Positions 8,055-16,482 of a stretch of DNA of 64,000 bases are shown piece after piece; positions within the stretch are counted from its first letter, which is position 1, and each line of letters opens with the position of its first letter. Position numbers and translations under genes: made by a program. This stretch comes from Lachnoclostridium sp. Lineage in GTDB: Bacteria; Bacteroidota; Bacteroidia; Bacteroidales; Muribaculaceae. Below the pieces are notes generated by a model. It did no database searches, was not told where the DNA came from, and worked only from the letters and a program-made list of their open reading frames with translations. Location: NCBI GenBank assembly GCA_023667185.1, contig JAMPAP010000001.1, forward strand, positions 255,740-319,739, written 5' to 3'.

Positions 8055-9626
8055 ATGAATAGCCGCAGTCAAGATTTACGCTACCCCGTAGGAATACAAT
8101 CCTTTGCAAAGCTCCGCGAAGGAGGATATGTCTATGTAGATAAGACAGCCTACGTGCATCGGCTCATTCGGGAGGGCAGCTATTACTTCCTGTCTCGCCC
8201 GCGACGTTTCGGCAAGAGCCTGCTTCTCTCTACTATCGAAGCATATTACAGTGGTCGGCGTGATCTCTTCAAAGGCCTTGCACTTGACTCCCTCACTGAT
8301 CGGTGGGAGCCTCACCCCATCTTACATCTCGACCTTAATGCCGGGCTGTATGACTCCGTCGAGGCTCTTGATTCCAAGATTGATTACGAATTATCCAGAT
8401 GGGAGACATCTTTTGACATTTCGAAGACCACAGCAGCTTCAAGCCAGCGATTCGGTCACATCATTGAGCAAGTGCATCTCTCTACCGGAAAGAAAGTAGT
8501 CATTCTCATCGACGAGTACGACAAGCCCATGCTCAGCGCCATCGACAACGAGCCGCTTGCCGACAGATTCCGCAACACTCTCAAGGCTTTTTACAGCAAC
8601 CTCAAGACCATGGATCAGCATATCGAGTTCGCTATGCTGACCGGAGTGGCACGATTCAGCAAAACGTCAATTTTCTCTGACCTCAACAACCTCCGTGACA
8701 TCTCTTTCAGCCCCAACTATTCAGGCATTTGCGGCATCACCGGCGATGAGATTGACAGATATTTCACTGACGGAGTGCAATCCTTAGCGCTCAAAGCAGG
8801 GATTACAGTTAAAGCCGCCCGCGAGAAACTCAAAAACCGATACGACGGATACCACTTCTCAGAGGATATGCTTGACATTTACAACCCCTTCAGCCTGATG
8901 AATGTATTTGCTGATGAAAGATTCGGCGACTACTGGTTCAGCAGCGGCACTCCCACCTATGTAGTCAAATTGCTTAAAGCCCGGAATTGGAAACTTCGTG
9001 ACATCGAGCATTACAGTATCAATGCCGCAAAGCTCGGCGAGGAAGGTATCCTGTCAAAAGAAGCGATCCCCACGCTCTACCAATCAGGCTACCTGACCAT
9101 CAAGAAATATAATCGCGAATTTAACGAATACACCTTAGGCTATCCAAATGCCGAAGTTGAGCAGAGCTTCATCAACTTTCTAAGCCCCATATTTCTCGGC
9201 GAAGATGGATCTGACTCGGAGTTCAGCATAAAACACTTCGTCAGAGACGTCAAAGACGGCAAGGTTCAATCTTTTATGACCCGCCTTGACAGCCTTTTGC
9301 GCGGAGTGCCACACATCGGTTCATCCGAGCCACACGAAGTATACTTCCAAAACGCCATATATCTGACGTTCAAAATGATAGGATTTTACTCTCGTGTTGA
9401 AGAACATACTTCTGACGGCCGTATAGACCTTACAGTTGAGACCGATAAATACGTATACTTGTTTGAATTCAAGGTCGACAAGTCGGCCGCCGAAGCCATG
9501 AACCAAATAAGGGCAAAAGAATACTGGAAAAAATTTGAAGCCTCAGGCAAGCAAATATATCTCATAGGCGCAAATTTCAGCAGATCTAAACGCGCCCTCG
9601 ACGACATCCTCATCACCACCCCCTAA
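8055..9626 (+). CDS. AAA-ATPase-like / PD-(D/E)XK nuclease family protein
   Basis: A 523-residue protein of the family with an N-terminal AAA-ATPase-like domain and a C-terminal PD-(D/E)XK nuclease-like domain, greatly expanded in gut Bacteroidales. The P-loop region is SRPRRFGKSLLLST (residues 47-60), a Walker-B-like ILIDEYDKPM lies near 155, and the nuclease core DGRIDLTVE...YLFEFKVDKSA lies near 452-478. The ATG at 8055 is supported by the promoter just upstream; a TTG at 8028 would lie before the predicted transcript start. The function of the family is not established; mobile-element or defence roles have been suggested. It is monocistronic or linked only to the small gene 25 bases downstream. 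Confidence 0.85.
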   Translation: MNSRSQDLRYPVGIQSFAKLREGGYVYVDKTAYVHRLIREGSYYFLSRPRRFGKSLLLSTIEAYYSGRRDLFKGLALDSLTDRWEPHPILHLDLNAGLYDSVEALDSKIDYELSRWETSFDISKTTAASSQRFGHIIEQVHLSTGKKVVILIDEYDKPMLSAIDNEPLADRFRNTLKAFYSNLKTMDQHIEFAMLTGVARFSKTSIFSDLNNLRDISFSPNYSGICGITGDEIDRYFTDGVQSLALKAGITVKAAREKLKNRYDGYHFSEDMLDIYNPFSLMNVFADERFGDYWFSSGTPTYVVKLLKARNWKLRDIEHYSINAAKLGEEGILSKEAIPTLYQSGYLTIKKYNREFNEYTLGYPNAEVEQSFINFLSPIFLGEDGSDSEFSIKHFVRDVKDGKVQSFMTRLDSLLRGVPHIGSSEPHEVYFQNAIYLTFKMIGFYSRVEEHTSDGRIDLTVETDKYVYLFEFKVDKSAAEAMNQIRAKEYWKKFEASGKQIYLIGANFSRSKRALDDILITTP

Positions 9627-9651
9627 CACAACTATCAAAATTTCTAATATC

Positions 9652-9849
9652 ATGAAAAGGCTTATTTCTATTCTCTTCGCAGTGATGCTGCTTATGACGG
9701 GAGCTTCGACGGCCTCGGCACAGTTCCGTTCACGTCAGACCGGCATCAACCATTCTGCTGCACCCTCATGGAGTGACTACAAAACTACTTTTTCAGATGG
9801 CCGTCGATTTGATGGTCAGGCCTATAAAATCGGAAATATACTCCAATAA
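9652..9849 (+). CDS. small secreted protein of unknown function
   Basis: A 65-residue protein with a clear Sec signal peptide: MKR, a hydrophobic stretch (LISILFAVMLLMTGA) and a likely cut after SASAQ-type TASAQ near residue 24. The mature part would be about 41 residues, hydrophilic and without cysteine. I do not recognise it. It lies 25 bases after the AAA/nuclease gene and has its own terminator, so it may be the last gene of that transcript. A real gene is supported by the signal peptide and terminator. Confidence 0.6.
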   Translation: MKRLISILFAVMLLMTGASTASAQFRSRQTGINHSAAPSWSDYKTTFSDGRRFDGQAYKIGNILQ

Positions 9850-9872
9850 CCCCAGCCGAATACTAATTATAC

Positions 9873-9911
9873 GGCAGCTCTCAGATTTCATGATAGCTGC
9901 CGCAATTTTTT
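9873..9911 (+). terminator. rho-independent terminator
   Basis: GGCAGCT at 9873-9879 pairs with AGCTGCC at 9895-9901, followed by GCAATTTTTTA. It closes the small secreted gene. Confidence 0.75.
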
Positions 9912-9936
9912 AGTATGTATTTTTAATGATTAGTTA

Positions 9937-9967
9937 TTTGATGGTTTGGGGTTTTTTCGTAACTTTG
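9937..9967 (+). promoter_or_regulatory. Bacteroidota promoter TTTG-19-TAACTTTG for pta-ackA
   Basis: TTTG at 9937-9940 and TAACTTTG at 9960-9967 have a 19-bp spacer. The predicted leader to the pta start at 10016 is about 43 nt. Confidence 0.8.
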
Positions 9968-10015
9968 CGGTTAATCAATTCTAAAACATTCTAAACACCA
10001 ATAAAATCCTATCCT

Positions 10016-11032
10016 ATGGGCCTTTTTGAAAAATTAACCGTGAAAGCAAAGTCGATGCCCCAGCGTATCGTACTTCCCGAGTCCACCGAACCTCGTACAC
10101 TGACTGCCGCCGATGCTATCATCGCCGATGGTATCGCCAACATTATCCTTATCGGTGACCCCAAAGAAATCCTCGCAAAAGCCGCTGAGCTTAATCTCAA
10201 GAACACCGACAAAGCTACTATCGTCAATCCCGCTGACGAAGCTGTGCTCGATAAATACGCTTCCATGTTCTACGAACTCCGCAAGAGCAAGGGTATCACT
10301 ATGGAACAAGCCCGCGTGACAGCTGCCAACCCCCTCTACCTCGGCTGCCTCATGATCAAGGCCGGTGATGCCGACGGTCAGGTGGCCGGTGCTCAGAACA
10401 CCACCGGCAACGTGCTCCGCGCTGCATTCCAGACCATCAAGACTCAGAAAGGTATCAGCGTAGTGTCAGGTGCATTCATCATGGTGCTTCCTGAAGGCGT
10501 CAACTACGGCACTGATGGTCTGCTCGTATTTGCTGACTGCGCCGTTGTGCCCGATCCCACCGCTGCTGAGCTCGCACAGATCGCCGTTTCGGCTGCCCAG
10601 ACTGCCCGCGACATCGCCGGAATTGAGCCCCGCGTTGCCATCCTCAGCTTCTCTACCAAAGGCTCTGCCAAGCATGAGCGCGTTGATAAGGTGATCGAAG
10701 CTACGAAGATAGCTCACGAAATGGCTCCCGACCTCCAGCTCGACGGTGAGCTTCAGGCTGATGCCGCTCTCGTACCCTCAGTAGGCAAGAGCAAAGCTCC
10801 CGGCAGCGAAATCGCCGGCAAAGCTAACGTGCTCATATTCCCCTCGCTCGAAGTGGGCAACATCGCTTACAAGCTCGTGCAGCGTCTCGGTGGCGTAGAA
10901 GCCGTAGGTCCCGTGCTCCAGGGTCTCGCAGCTCCCGTCAACGACCTCTCTCGCGGCTGCTCTCCCGAGGACGTTTACAAAACTATCATCATCACTTGCA
11001 ACCAGGCCATCGGTCGTAAGGCTGCCAAATAA
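10016..11032 (+). CDS. pta: phosphate acetyltransferase
   Basis: A 338-residue phosphotransacetylase converting acetyl-CoA and phosphate to acetyl phosphate, the first step of acetate formation with ATP gain. It is the short form, without the N-terminal regulatory DRTGG part found in Escherichia coli. Visible family marks are PQRIVLPESTEPRTL, GDADGQVAGAQNTTGNVLRA, and the C-terminal GPVLQGLAAPVNDLSRGC. It lies 22 bases before ackA and behind its own promoter. Confidence 0.96.
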   Translation: MGLFEKLTVKAKSMPQRIVLPESTEPRTLTAADAIIADGIANIILIGDPKEILAKAAELNLKNTDKATIVNPADEAVLDKYASMFYELRKSKGITMEQARVTAANPLYLGCLMIKAGDADGQVAGAQNTTGNVLRAAFQTIKTQKGISVVSGAFIMVLPEGVNYGTDGLLVFADCAVVPDPTAAELAQIAVSAAQTARDIAGIEPRVAILSFSTKGSAKHERVDKVIEATKIAHEMAPDLQLDGELQADAALVPSVGKSKAPGSEIAGKANVLIFPSLEVGNIAYKLVQRLGGVEAVGPVLQGLAAPVNDLSRGCSPEDVYKTIIITCNQAIGRKAAK

Positions 11033-11054
11033 TCTATAAAAGCTACTTAAAATC

Positions 11055-12257
11055 ATGAAAATTCTCGTATTGAACTGCGGTAGCAGCTCTGTAAAATATA
11101 AGCTCATTGACACCACAGCTGACAAGGTACTCGCTGAAGGTGGTGTTGAGAAAATCGGTCTGCCTGACGGTTTCATCAAATTCAAGAAAGCTGATGGCTC
11201 CAAGGAAGTTATCAACCTCGGCAAGATCGATCACCTCGCAGCCGTAAAAGCTATCCTCGACCGCCTCACTGACAAGGTGGACGGCTGCATCGAAAACTTC
11301 TCGGAAATTGACGCTGTAGGTCACCGCGTGGTACACGGCGGCGAGAAGTTCAACGCTTCAGTGCTCATCAACGGCGACGTCAAGGAGATGATCAAGGAGT
11401 GCTACGACATCGCTCCGCTCCACAACCCCGCCAACATGACCGGTATCGAGGCTATCACCGAGCTCATGCCGAGCGTGCCTCAGGTTGCAGTGTTTGACAC
11501 CGCTTTCCACCAGACGATGCCCGCCAAGTCGTTCATGTATGCCCTGCCGATGGAGTATTACAAAAAAGATGGTGTACGCCGTTACGGCTTCCACGGCACC
11601 AGCCACCGCTATGTGTCACAGCGCGTATGCGAGATCCTCGGCGTTGACATCAAGACTCAGAAGATCATCACCTGCCACGTAGGCAATGGCGGCTCTATCA
11701 CTGCAGTGCTCAATGGCAAGTCAGTGGACACCTCAATGGGTCTTACTCCCACTGAAGGCCTCATGATGGGTACTCGCGTAGGCGACGTTGACCCCGGAGC
11801 CCTCGTTTATCTGATGCTCAAACATAACCTTTCAGCTACTGACATCCAGTCGATTATCAACAAGAAGAGCGGTGTGCTCGGCGTCAGCGAAGTATCAAGC
11901 GATATGCGTGAGATCGATGCTGCCATCGAAGCCGGAAATGAGCAGGCAGCCCTCGCCCTTGATATGTACAAGCAGCGCATCGTGAAATACGTCGGCGGTT
12001 ATGCTGCTGAGATGGGCGGCGTTGACATCATCGTCTTCACCGGCGGTGTAGGTGAAAATCAGGCCAGTGTCCGTCAGGACGTCTGCGACCACCTCGCATT
12101 CATCGGCGTGGAGATCGACAAGGAGCTCAATGCCCGTACCCACGGCACAGAGACCATCCTCTCTACACCCAAGTCAACAGTCAAGGTAGTCGTTGTCCCC
12201 ACTGACGAGGAGATGATGATCGCACGCGACACTGAAGAAATCGTTAAAGCTTTATAA
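11055..12257 (+). CDS. ackA: acetate kinase
   Basis: A 400-residue acetate kinase making ATP and acetate from acetyl phosphate. ASKHA-fold motifs are clear: VLNCGSSSVKYKL (residues 4-16), GHRVVHGGE (about 90), YGFHGTSHRYVS (about 178) and FTGGVGENQASVR (about 325). It follows pta by 22 bases in the classical pta-ackA operon and precedes ddh by 15 bases. Confidence 0.97.
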   Translation: MKILVLNCGSSSVKYKLIDTTADKVLAEGGVEKIGLPDGFIKFKKADGSKEVINLGKIDHLAAVKAILDRLTDKVDGCIENFSEIDAVGHRVVHGGEKFNASVLINGDVKEMIKECYDIAPLHNPANMTGIEAITELMPSVPQVAVFDTAFHQTMPAKSFMYALPMEYYKKDGVRRYGFHGTSHRYVSQRVCEILGVDIKTQKIITCHVGNGGSITAVLNGKSVDTSMGLTPTEGLMMGTRVGDVDPGALVYLMLKHNLSATDIQSIINKKSGVLGVSEVSSDMREIDAAIEAGNEQAALALDMYKQRIVKYVGGYAAEMGGVDIIVFTGGVGENQASVRQDVCDHLAFIGVEIDKELNARTHGTETILSTPKSTVKVVVVPTDEEMMIARDTEEIVKAL

Positions 12258-12272
12258 TTTAACATCTTAGAA

Positions 12273-13169
12273 ATGAAACTCATCCGTGCAGCAGTAGTAG
12301 GATACGGCAACATTGGCCGATTCACTCTGCAGGCTCTTGAAGCCGCTTCGGATTTCGAAATTGCAGGTATTGTCCGTCGCTCTGTGGCGGACAATCCTGC
12401 TGAATTGCAGTCATACAACGTTGTCACTGACATTGCTGACCTCAAGGATGTGGACGTAGCTATTCTCGCTACTCCCACCCGCGAAGTCGAGAAGCACGCC
12501 CTGCAGTGTCTCGCTCTGGGCATCAACACCGTCGACAGCTATGATATCCATACATCCATCATCGACCTTCGCCGCTCGCTCGATGCCGCCGCCAAGGCCC
12601 ACAATGCCGTATCGGTAATCTCGGCAGGTTGGGATCCCGGTAGCGACTCGGTAGTGCGCACCCTGCTTCAGGCAGCCGCCCCGAAAGGTATCACTTACAC
12701 CAACTTCGGGCCCGGCATGAGTATGGGTCACACCGTATGCGTCAAGTCAAAGCCCGGCGTCAAGAATGCTCTGTCGATGACCATGCCCAAAGGCGACGGT
12801 ATGCATCGCCGTATGGTCTACGTTGAGCTCGAGGATGGCGCCTCGCTCGAAGAGGTTACACGCGCCGTAAAGGAGGACCCCTACTTCGCCTCTGACGAGA
12901 CTCACGTCATGGCCGTTGACTCCGTCGACGATGTCAAGGACATGGGTCATGGTGTCCACATGATAAGGAAAGGCGTATCAGGCTCCACTCAAAACCAGCG
13001 CTTTGAGTTCAATATGTCAATCAACAACCCTGCTCTGACCGGCCAGATTCTCGTAGGTGCCGCCCGCGCCACGATGAAACTTACCCCCGGAGCTTACACC
13101 ATGATTGAAATCCCCGTGATCGACCTTCTTCCGGGCGACCGCGAATCTCTAATAGCTCATTTGGTTTAA
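12273..13169 (+). CDS. ddh: meso-diaminopimelate D-dehydrogenase
   Basis: A 298-residue NADPH-dependent dehydrogenase that makes meso-diaminopimelate from tetrahydrodipicolinate, a short route to lysine and peptidoglycan used by many Bacteroidota. The Rossmann motif is VVGYGNIGRF (residues 8-17); DSYDIHT, SAGWDPGSDSVVR and GPGMSMGHTV are typical of the family. It lies 15 bases after ackA and 20 bases before galM, so all may be in one transcript though the pathways are unrelated. Confidence 0.93.
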   Translation: MKLIRAAVVGYGNIGRFTLQALEAASDFEIAGIVRRSVADNPAELQSYNVVTDIADLKDVDVAILATPTREVEKHALQCLALGINTVDSYDIHTSIIDLRRSLDAAAKAHNAVSVISAGWDPGSDSVVRTLLQAAAPKGITYTNFGPGMSMGHTVCVKSKPGVKNALSMTMPKGDGMHRRMVYVELEDGASLEEVTRAVKEDPYFASDETHVMAVDSVDDVKDMGHGVHMIRKGVSGSTQNQRFEFNMSINNPALTGQILVGAARATMKLTPGAYTMIEIPVIDLLPGDRESLIAHLV

Positions 13170-13189
13170 CATATAATTCTCTACTGACC

Positions 13190-14236
13190 ATGGCAATTAC
13201 TTCCCAAACCTACCCCTCGTCCAAAGGCGAAATCACACTTTACACTATTACCAACGCCTCGGGAGCATCCGTAACCCTCTCGACCGTAGGTGCAGGCATT
13301 ACCTCAATCCGTGTCCCTGACCGCGACGGCGTTGTCGCTGACGTAGTCCTCGGCTACAAAAATCCGGCTGACTATCTTTATGATGGCCCTTGCGCCGGAA
13401 AAATCCCCGGACGGTATGCCAACCGTATTGCCAATGGCCGGTTTACACTTCTGGGCAAGACCTATCACTTAGCTGTCAACAATGGCCCGAACGCTCTTCA
13501 TGGCGGTCCTGAAGGATTTCAGAACCGTCTTTGGAAAGCCCGCGAGATCACAGCCGACACCGTGGAATTTCTTTACCATAGTTCCGACGGTGAAGAAGGC
13601 TACCCCGGCAACCTTGACGTGAAAGCCGTATATACCTGGGATGACGACTGCTCTCTGACGCTCCATCTCTCAGCCGTCACTGACACAGCCACCGTAGTCA
13701 ATCTGACCAACCATGCCTACTTCAACCTCAACGGCGAATCGTCAGGCTCCGTCCTCGGCCACGAGCTTCGTCTGGCCGCACCCAGCTTCCTCCCCACCGG
13801 CGTGTCGCTGATCCCCACCGGCGAGATGGATCCCGTAGAGGACACTCCGATGGACTTCCTGTCGTTCAAAAAGATAGGCCGGGATATTGACGCTGACTTC
13901 ATGCCGCTCAAGATAGCCAAAGGCTATGATCACTGCTTCGTGACTGAAGACTACCTTTCAGGCAAGCTCCGCACAGTAGCTCAGCTTAAGGCAGCCCTCT
14001 CGGGACGTATGCTGACGGTGATGACCACCCAGCCCGGCATTCAGGTCTACACAGGCAACTATCTTGCCGGAGCACCCGAAAGCATCTCCGGGAAAGCATA
14101 TTCTGACTATGACGGCGTGGCGCTCGAATGTCAGAACTTCCCCGACGCTCCGAATCAGCCTCAATTCCCGTCGGCTGAAGTAACACCCGAGAAACCTTAC
14201 GACCAAACGATTATTTTCCAATTTACAATATACTGA
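13190..14236 (+). CDS. galM: aldose 1-epimerase (galactose mutarotase)
   Basis: A 348-residue mutarotase interconverting alpha and beta anomers of galactose and glucose so that galactokinase gets its substrate. GRYANRIANGRF, NNGPNALHGGPEGF and the catalytic-region NLTNHAYFNLNG are visible. No signal peptide, so cytosolic. The stop is 3 bases before the galactokinase fusion, indicating a common job in galactose use. Confidence 0.93.
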   Translation: MAITSQTYPSSKGEITLYTITNASGASVTLSTVGAGITSIRVPDRDGVVADVVLGYKNPADYLYDGPCAGKIPGRYANRIANGRFTLLGKTYHLAVNNGPNALHGGPEGFQNRLWKAREITADTVEFLYHSSDGEEGYPGNLDVKAVYTWDDDCSLTLHLSAVTDTATVVNLTNHAYFNLNGESSGSVLGHELRLAAPSFLPTGVSLIPTGEMDPVEDTPMDFLSFKKIGRDIDADFMPLKIAKGYDHCFVTEDYLSGKLRTVAQLKAALSGRMLTVMTTQPGIQVYTGNYLAGAPESISGKAYSDYDGVALECQNFPDAPNQPQFPSAEVTPEKPYDQTIIFQFTIY

Positions 14237-14239
14237 CAA

Positions 14240-16291
14240 ATGAAACCCACTCTTTTTGTACTCGCAGCCGGAATGGGCAGCCGTTACGGTGGCCTCAAGC
14301 AGCTCGACCCGCTTGGCCCTCAGGGACAGACCATCATGGACTACTCTATCTTTGACGCCATCCGCGCCGGCTTTGGCAAGGTAGTTTTCGTGATTCGCAA
14401 AGATTTCGAAAAAGATTTCCGTGAAAAAATCCTTTCCAAATACAAAGGTCATATCCCCGTAGAAGTAGTATTCCAGTCGACCGACAAACTCCCTGAAGGA
14501 TACACCTGCCCGCCCGAGCGCACCAAGCCCTGGGGCACTAACCATGCCGTAATGATGGGCGCCGGGGTCATCAAAGAACCCTTCGCCGTAATCAACGCCG
14601 ACGACTTCTACGGACGTGACGCTTTCCGCGTGATAGCTGAAGACCTCATGCGCGAGCGCAAAGGTCCCGGTGACTATTCGATGGTGGGTTTCCGTGTAGG
14701 CAACACCTTGACTGAAAATGGCTCCGTAAGCCGCGGAGTATGCACCACTGATGACAACTCAATGCTCACTGACGTGGTAGAGCGCACCGCCATCTCTTAC
14801 GACAAAGATGGCCGCATAGTATTCACTGACGAAAATGGCGTAGTGCAGACCCTCGACCCCATGACCCCTGTGTCAATGAACCTCTGGGGCTTCACACCTG
14901 ACTACTTCGACTTCAGCGACCGCGAGTTCCGCAAATTCCTCGACAAGAATCTCGAAACCCCCAAAGCCGAATTCTTCATCCCCCTCTGCGTCGACACCCT
15001 CATCAACAATGGCGAAGCCACCGTACGCGTTCTCGACACTGACTCCCGCTGGTTTGGCGTCACCTACGCTGCTGACCGCCCCGGCGTAGTCGAGAAGCTT
15101 GCCGAGCTCCATGCCAAAGGCGAATATCCCGACAATATGTTTGGCTCATCACTCCGCCTTGAGGACCGAGTTAAAGCAGGATATGCCAAGCACTTCCACG
15201 AGGAAGGCAACCTCTATGCAAGCGCCGGACGCATCAACCTCATCGGCGAGCACACTGACTATAACGGCGGCTACGTATTCCCCGGAGCCATCGACAAAGT
15301 AATCATGGCTGAAATACGTCCCAACGGCACTTACCGCGTCAACGTCTACTCCGTTGACCTTGACGAATATGCCGAGTTTGGCCTCACTGAAGCTGATGCT
15401 CCCTCGCAGCAGTGGGCACGCTACATCTTCGGCGTATGCCGCGAGATAGCGAAACGCGGATTCAAAGTCGCAGGATTTGATGCCGCATTCGGCGGCAACA
15501 TCCCCCTCGGTGCCGGTCTGTCGTCATCGGCCGCCCTTGAGTCATGCTTCGCTTTTGCCCTCAACGACCTCTTCAACGATGGCGCCATCCCCAGCTTTGA
15601 ACTCGCAAAGATCGGACAGTCCACCGAGCACAACTACTGCGGCGTCAACTGCGGCATCATGGACCAGTTTGCCTCAGTATTCGGCAAAAAAGACTGCCTC
15701 ATCCGTCTTGACTGCCGTTCGCTCGAATACGAATACTTCCCGTTCAAGATACCCGGCTACCGCCTCGTACTGCTTGACTCGGTAGTGAAACACGAGCTTG
15801 TAGACTCGCCTTACAACAAGCGCCGCGAATCATGCGAGCGTGTTGCAGCCCGTCTCGGCGTAGAGACCCTCCGCGATGCCACAATGGAAATGCTCGATGC
15901 CGCCAAAGCTGACCTCTCTGACGAAGACTATCGCCGCGCACGCTTCGTAATCGGCGAGAAAGAGCGCGTGCTTGAAGTATGCGACGCCCTCAACCATAGC
16001 GATATCAACCGTGTAGGCCAGCTGATGTATGCCACTCACGACGGACTCTCTAAGGACTATGAGGTATCGTGTGAAGAGCTCGACTATCTCGTCGATATCG
16101 CCCGCGAATGTGGCGTCACAGGCTCCCGCATCATGGGCGGCGGTTTCGGCGGCTGCACCATCAACCTCGTAGCCGAAGATGTCTACGACAACTTCATCGC
16201 TCAGGCCACCGAGAAATTCAAAGCCCGCTACGGCCATGCCCCCAAAGTCTACGACGTAGTGATCTCTGACGGCGCCCGCCGCATCAGCTGA
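14240..16291 (+). CDS. sugar nucleotidyltransferase-galactokinase fusion protein
   Basis: A 683-residue two-domain protein. Residues 1 to about 300 are a nucleotidyltransferase of the glycosyltransferase-A fold (VLAAGMGSRYGGLKQLDPLGP at the start, VINADDFYG near 115). Residues from about 315 on are a full galactokinase of the GHMP family: GRINLIGEHTDYNGG near 330, PLGAGLSSSAALE near 425 and IMGGGFGGCTIN near 630. Galactokinase makes galactose 1-phosphate; the attached domain could turn it into a nucleotide sugar, or act on another sugar phosphate. No break or frameshift is seen between the domains, and codon use is even. It is paired with galM, and no galT (uridylyltransferase) lies nearby. 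The kinase call is firm; the other activity is inferred. Confidence 0.9.
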   Translation: MKPTLFVLAAGMGSRYGGLKQLDPLGPQGQTIMDYSIFDAIRAGFGKVVFVIRKDFEKDFREKILSKYKGHIPVEVVFQSTDKLPEGYTCPPERTKPWGTNHAVMMGAGVIKEPFAVINADDFYGRDAFRVIAEDLMRERKGPGDYSMVGFRVGNTLTENGSVSRGVCTTDDNSMLTDVVERTAISYDKDGRIVFTDENGVVQTLDPMTPVSMNLWGFTPDYFDFSDREFRKFLDKNLETPKAEFFIPLCVDTLINNGEATVRVLDTDSRWFGVTYAADRPGVVEKLAELHAKGEYPDNMFGSSLRLEDRVKAGYAKHFHEEGNLYASAGRINLIGEHTDYNGGYVFPGAIDKVIMAEIRPNGTYRVNVYSVDLDEYAEFGLTEADAPSQQWARYIFGVCREIAKRGFKVAGFDAAFGGNIPLGAGLSSSAALESCFAFALNDLFNDGAIPSFELAKIGQSTEHNYCGVNCGIMDQFASVFGKKDCLIRLDCRSLEYEYFPFKIPGYRLVLLDSVVKHELVDSPYNKRRESCERVAARLGVETLRDATMEMLDAAKADLSDEDYRRARFVIGEKERVLEVCDALNHSDINRVGQLMYATHDGLSKDYEVSCEELDYLVDIARECGVTGSRIMGGGFGGCTINLVAEDVYDNFIAQATEKFKARYGHAPKVYDVVISDGARRIS

Positions 16292-16312
16292 TCCCTCTCA
16301 CTGATGATAAAA

Positions 16313-16392
16313 TATCATGAGGTATCATGTCGCATCATGATACCTCATGTTGTATCATGATATCTCATGTTGTATCATGATGCATCATGATA
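16313..16392. repeat. 10-bp tandem array NNTCATGNNN, eight units
   Basis: Eight consecutive 10-bp units from TATCATGAGG to CATCATGATA follow the galactokinase stop. Many units hold the self-complementary TATCATGATA or parts of it, so the array can fold in several ways. It runs straight into a heptamer array. Confidence 0.93.
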
Positions 16393-16432
16393 ACAACTAA
16401 AATCTAACAACTAAAATCTAACAACTAAAAAC
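16392..16432. repeat. 7-bp array of AACTAAA/CTAACAA type
   Basis: Alternating heptamers CTAAAAT and CTAACAA, about six units, directly after the 10-bp array and before the promoter of the TPR gene. Same family as at 1-55. Confidence 0.85.
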
Positions 16433-16465
16433 TCCCCTTTGGCACGATTTTTGCAAAATAATAAG

Positions 16466-16473
16466 TATATTTG
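16466..16473 (+). promoter_or_regulatory. candidate -7 element TATATTTG
   Basis: TATATTTG fits TAnnTTTG and ends 9 bases before the ATG at 16483, giving a leader of only a few nucleotides. A TTTTTG lies 12 bp upstream, too close for a standard -33 element. Confidence 0.55.
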
Positions 16474-16482
16474 CACTTACTT

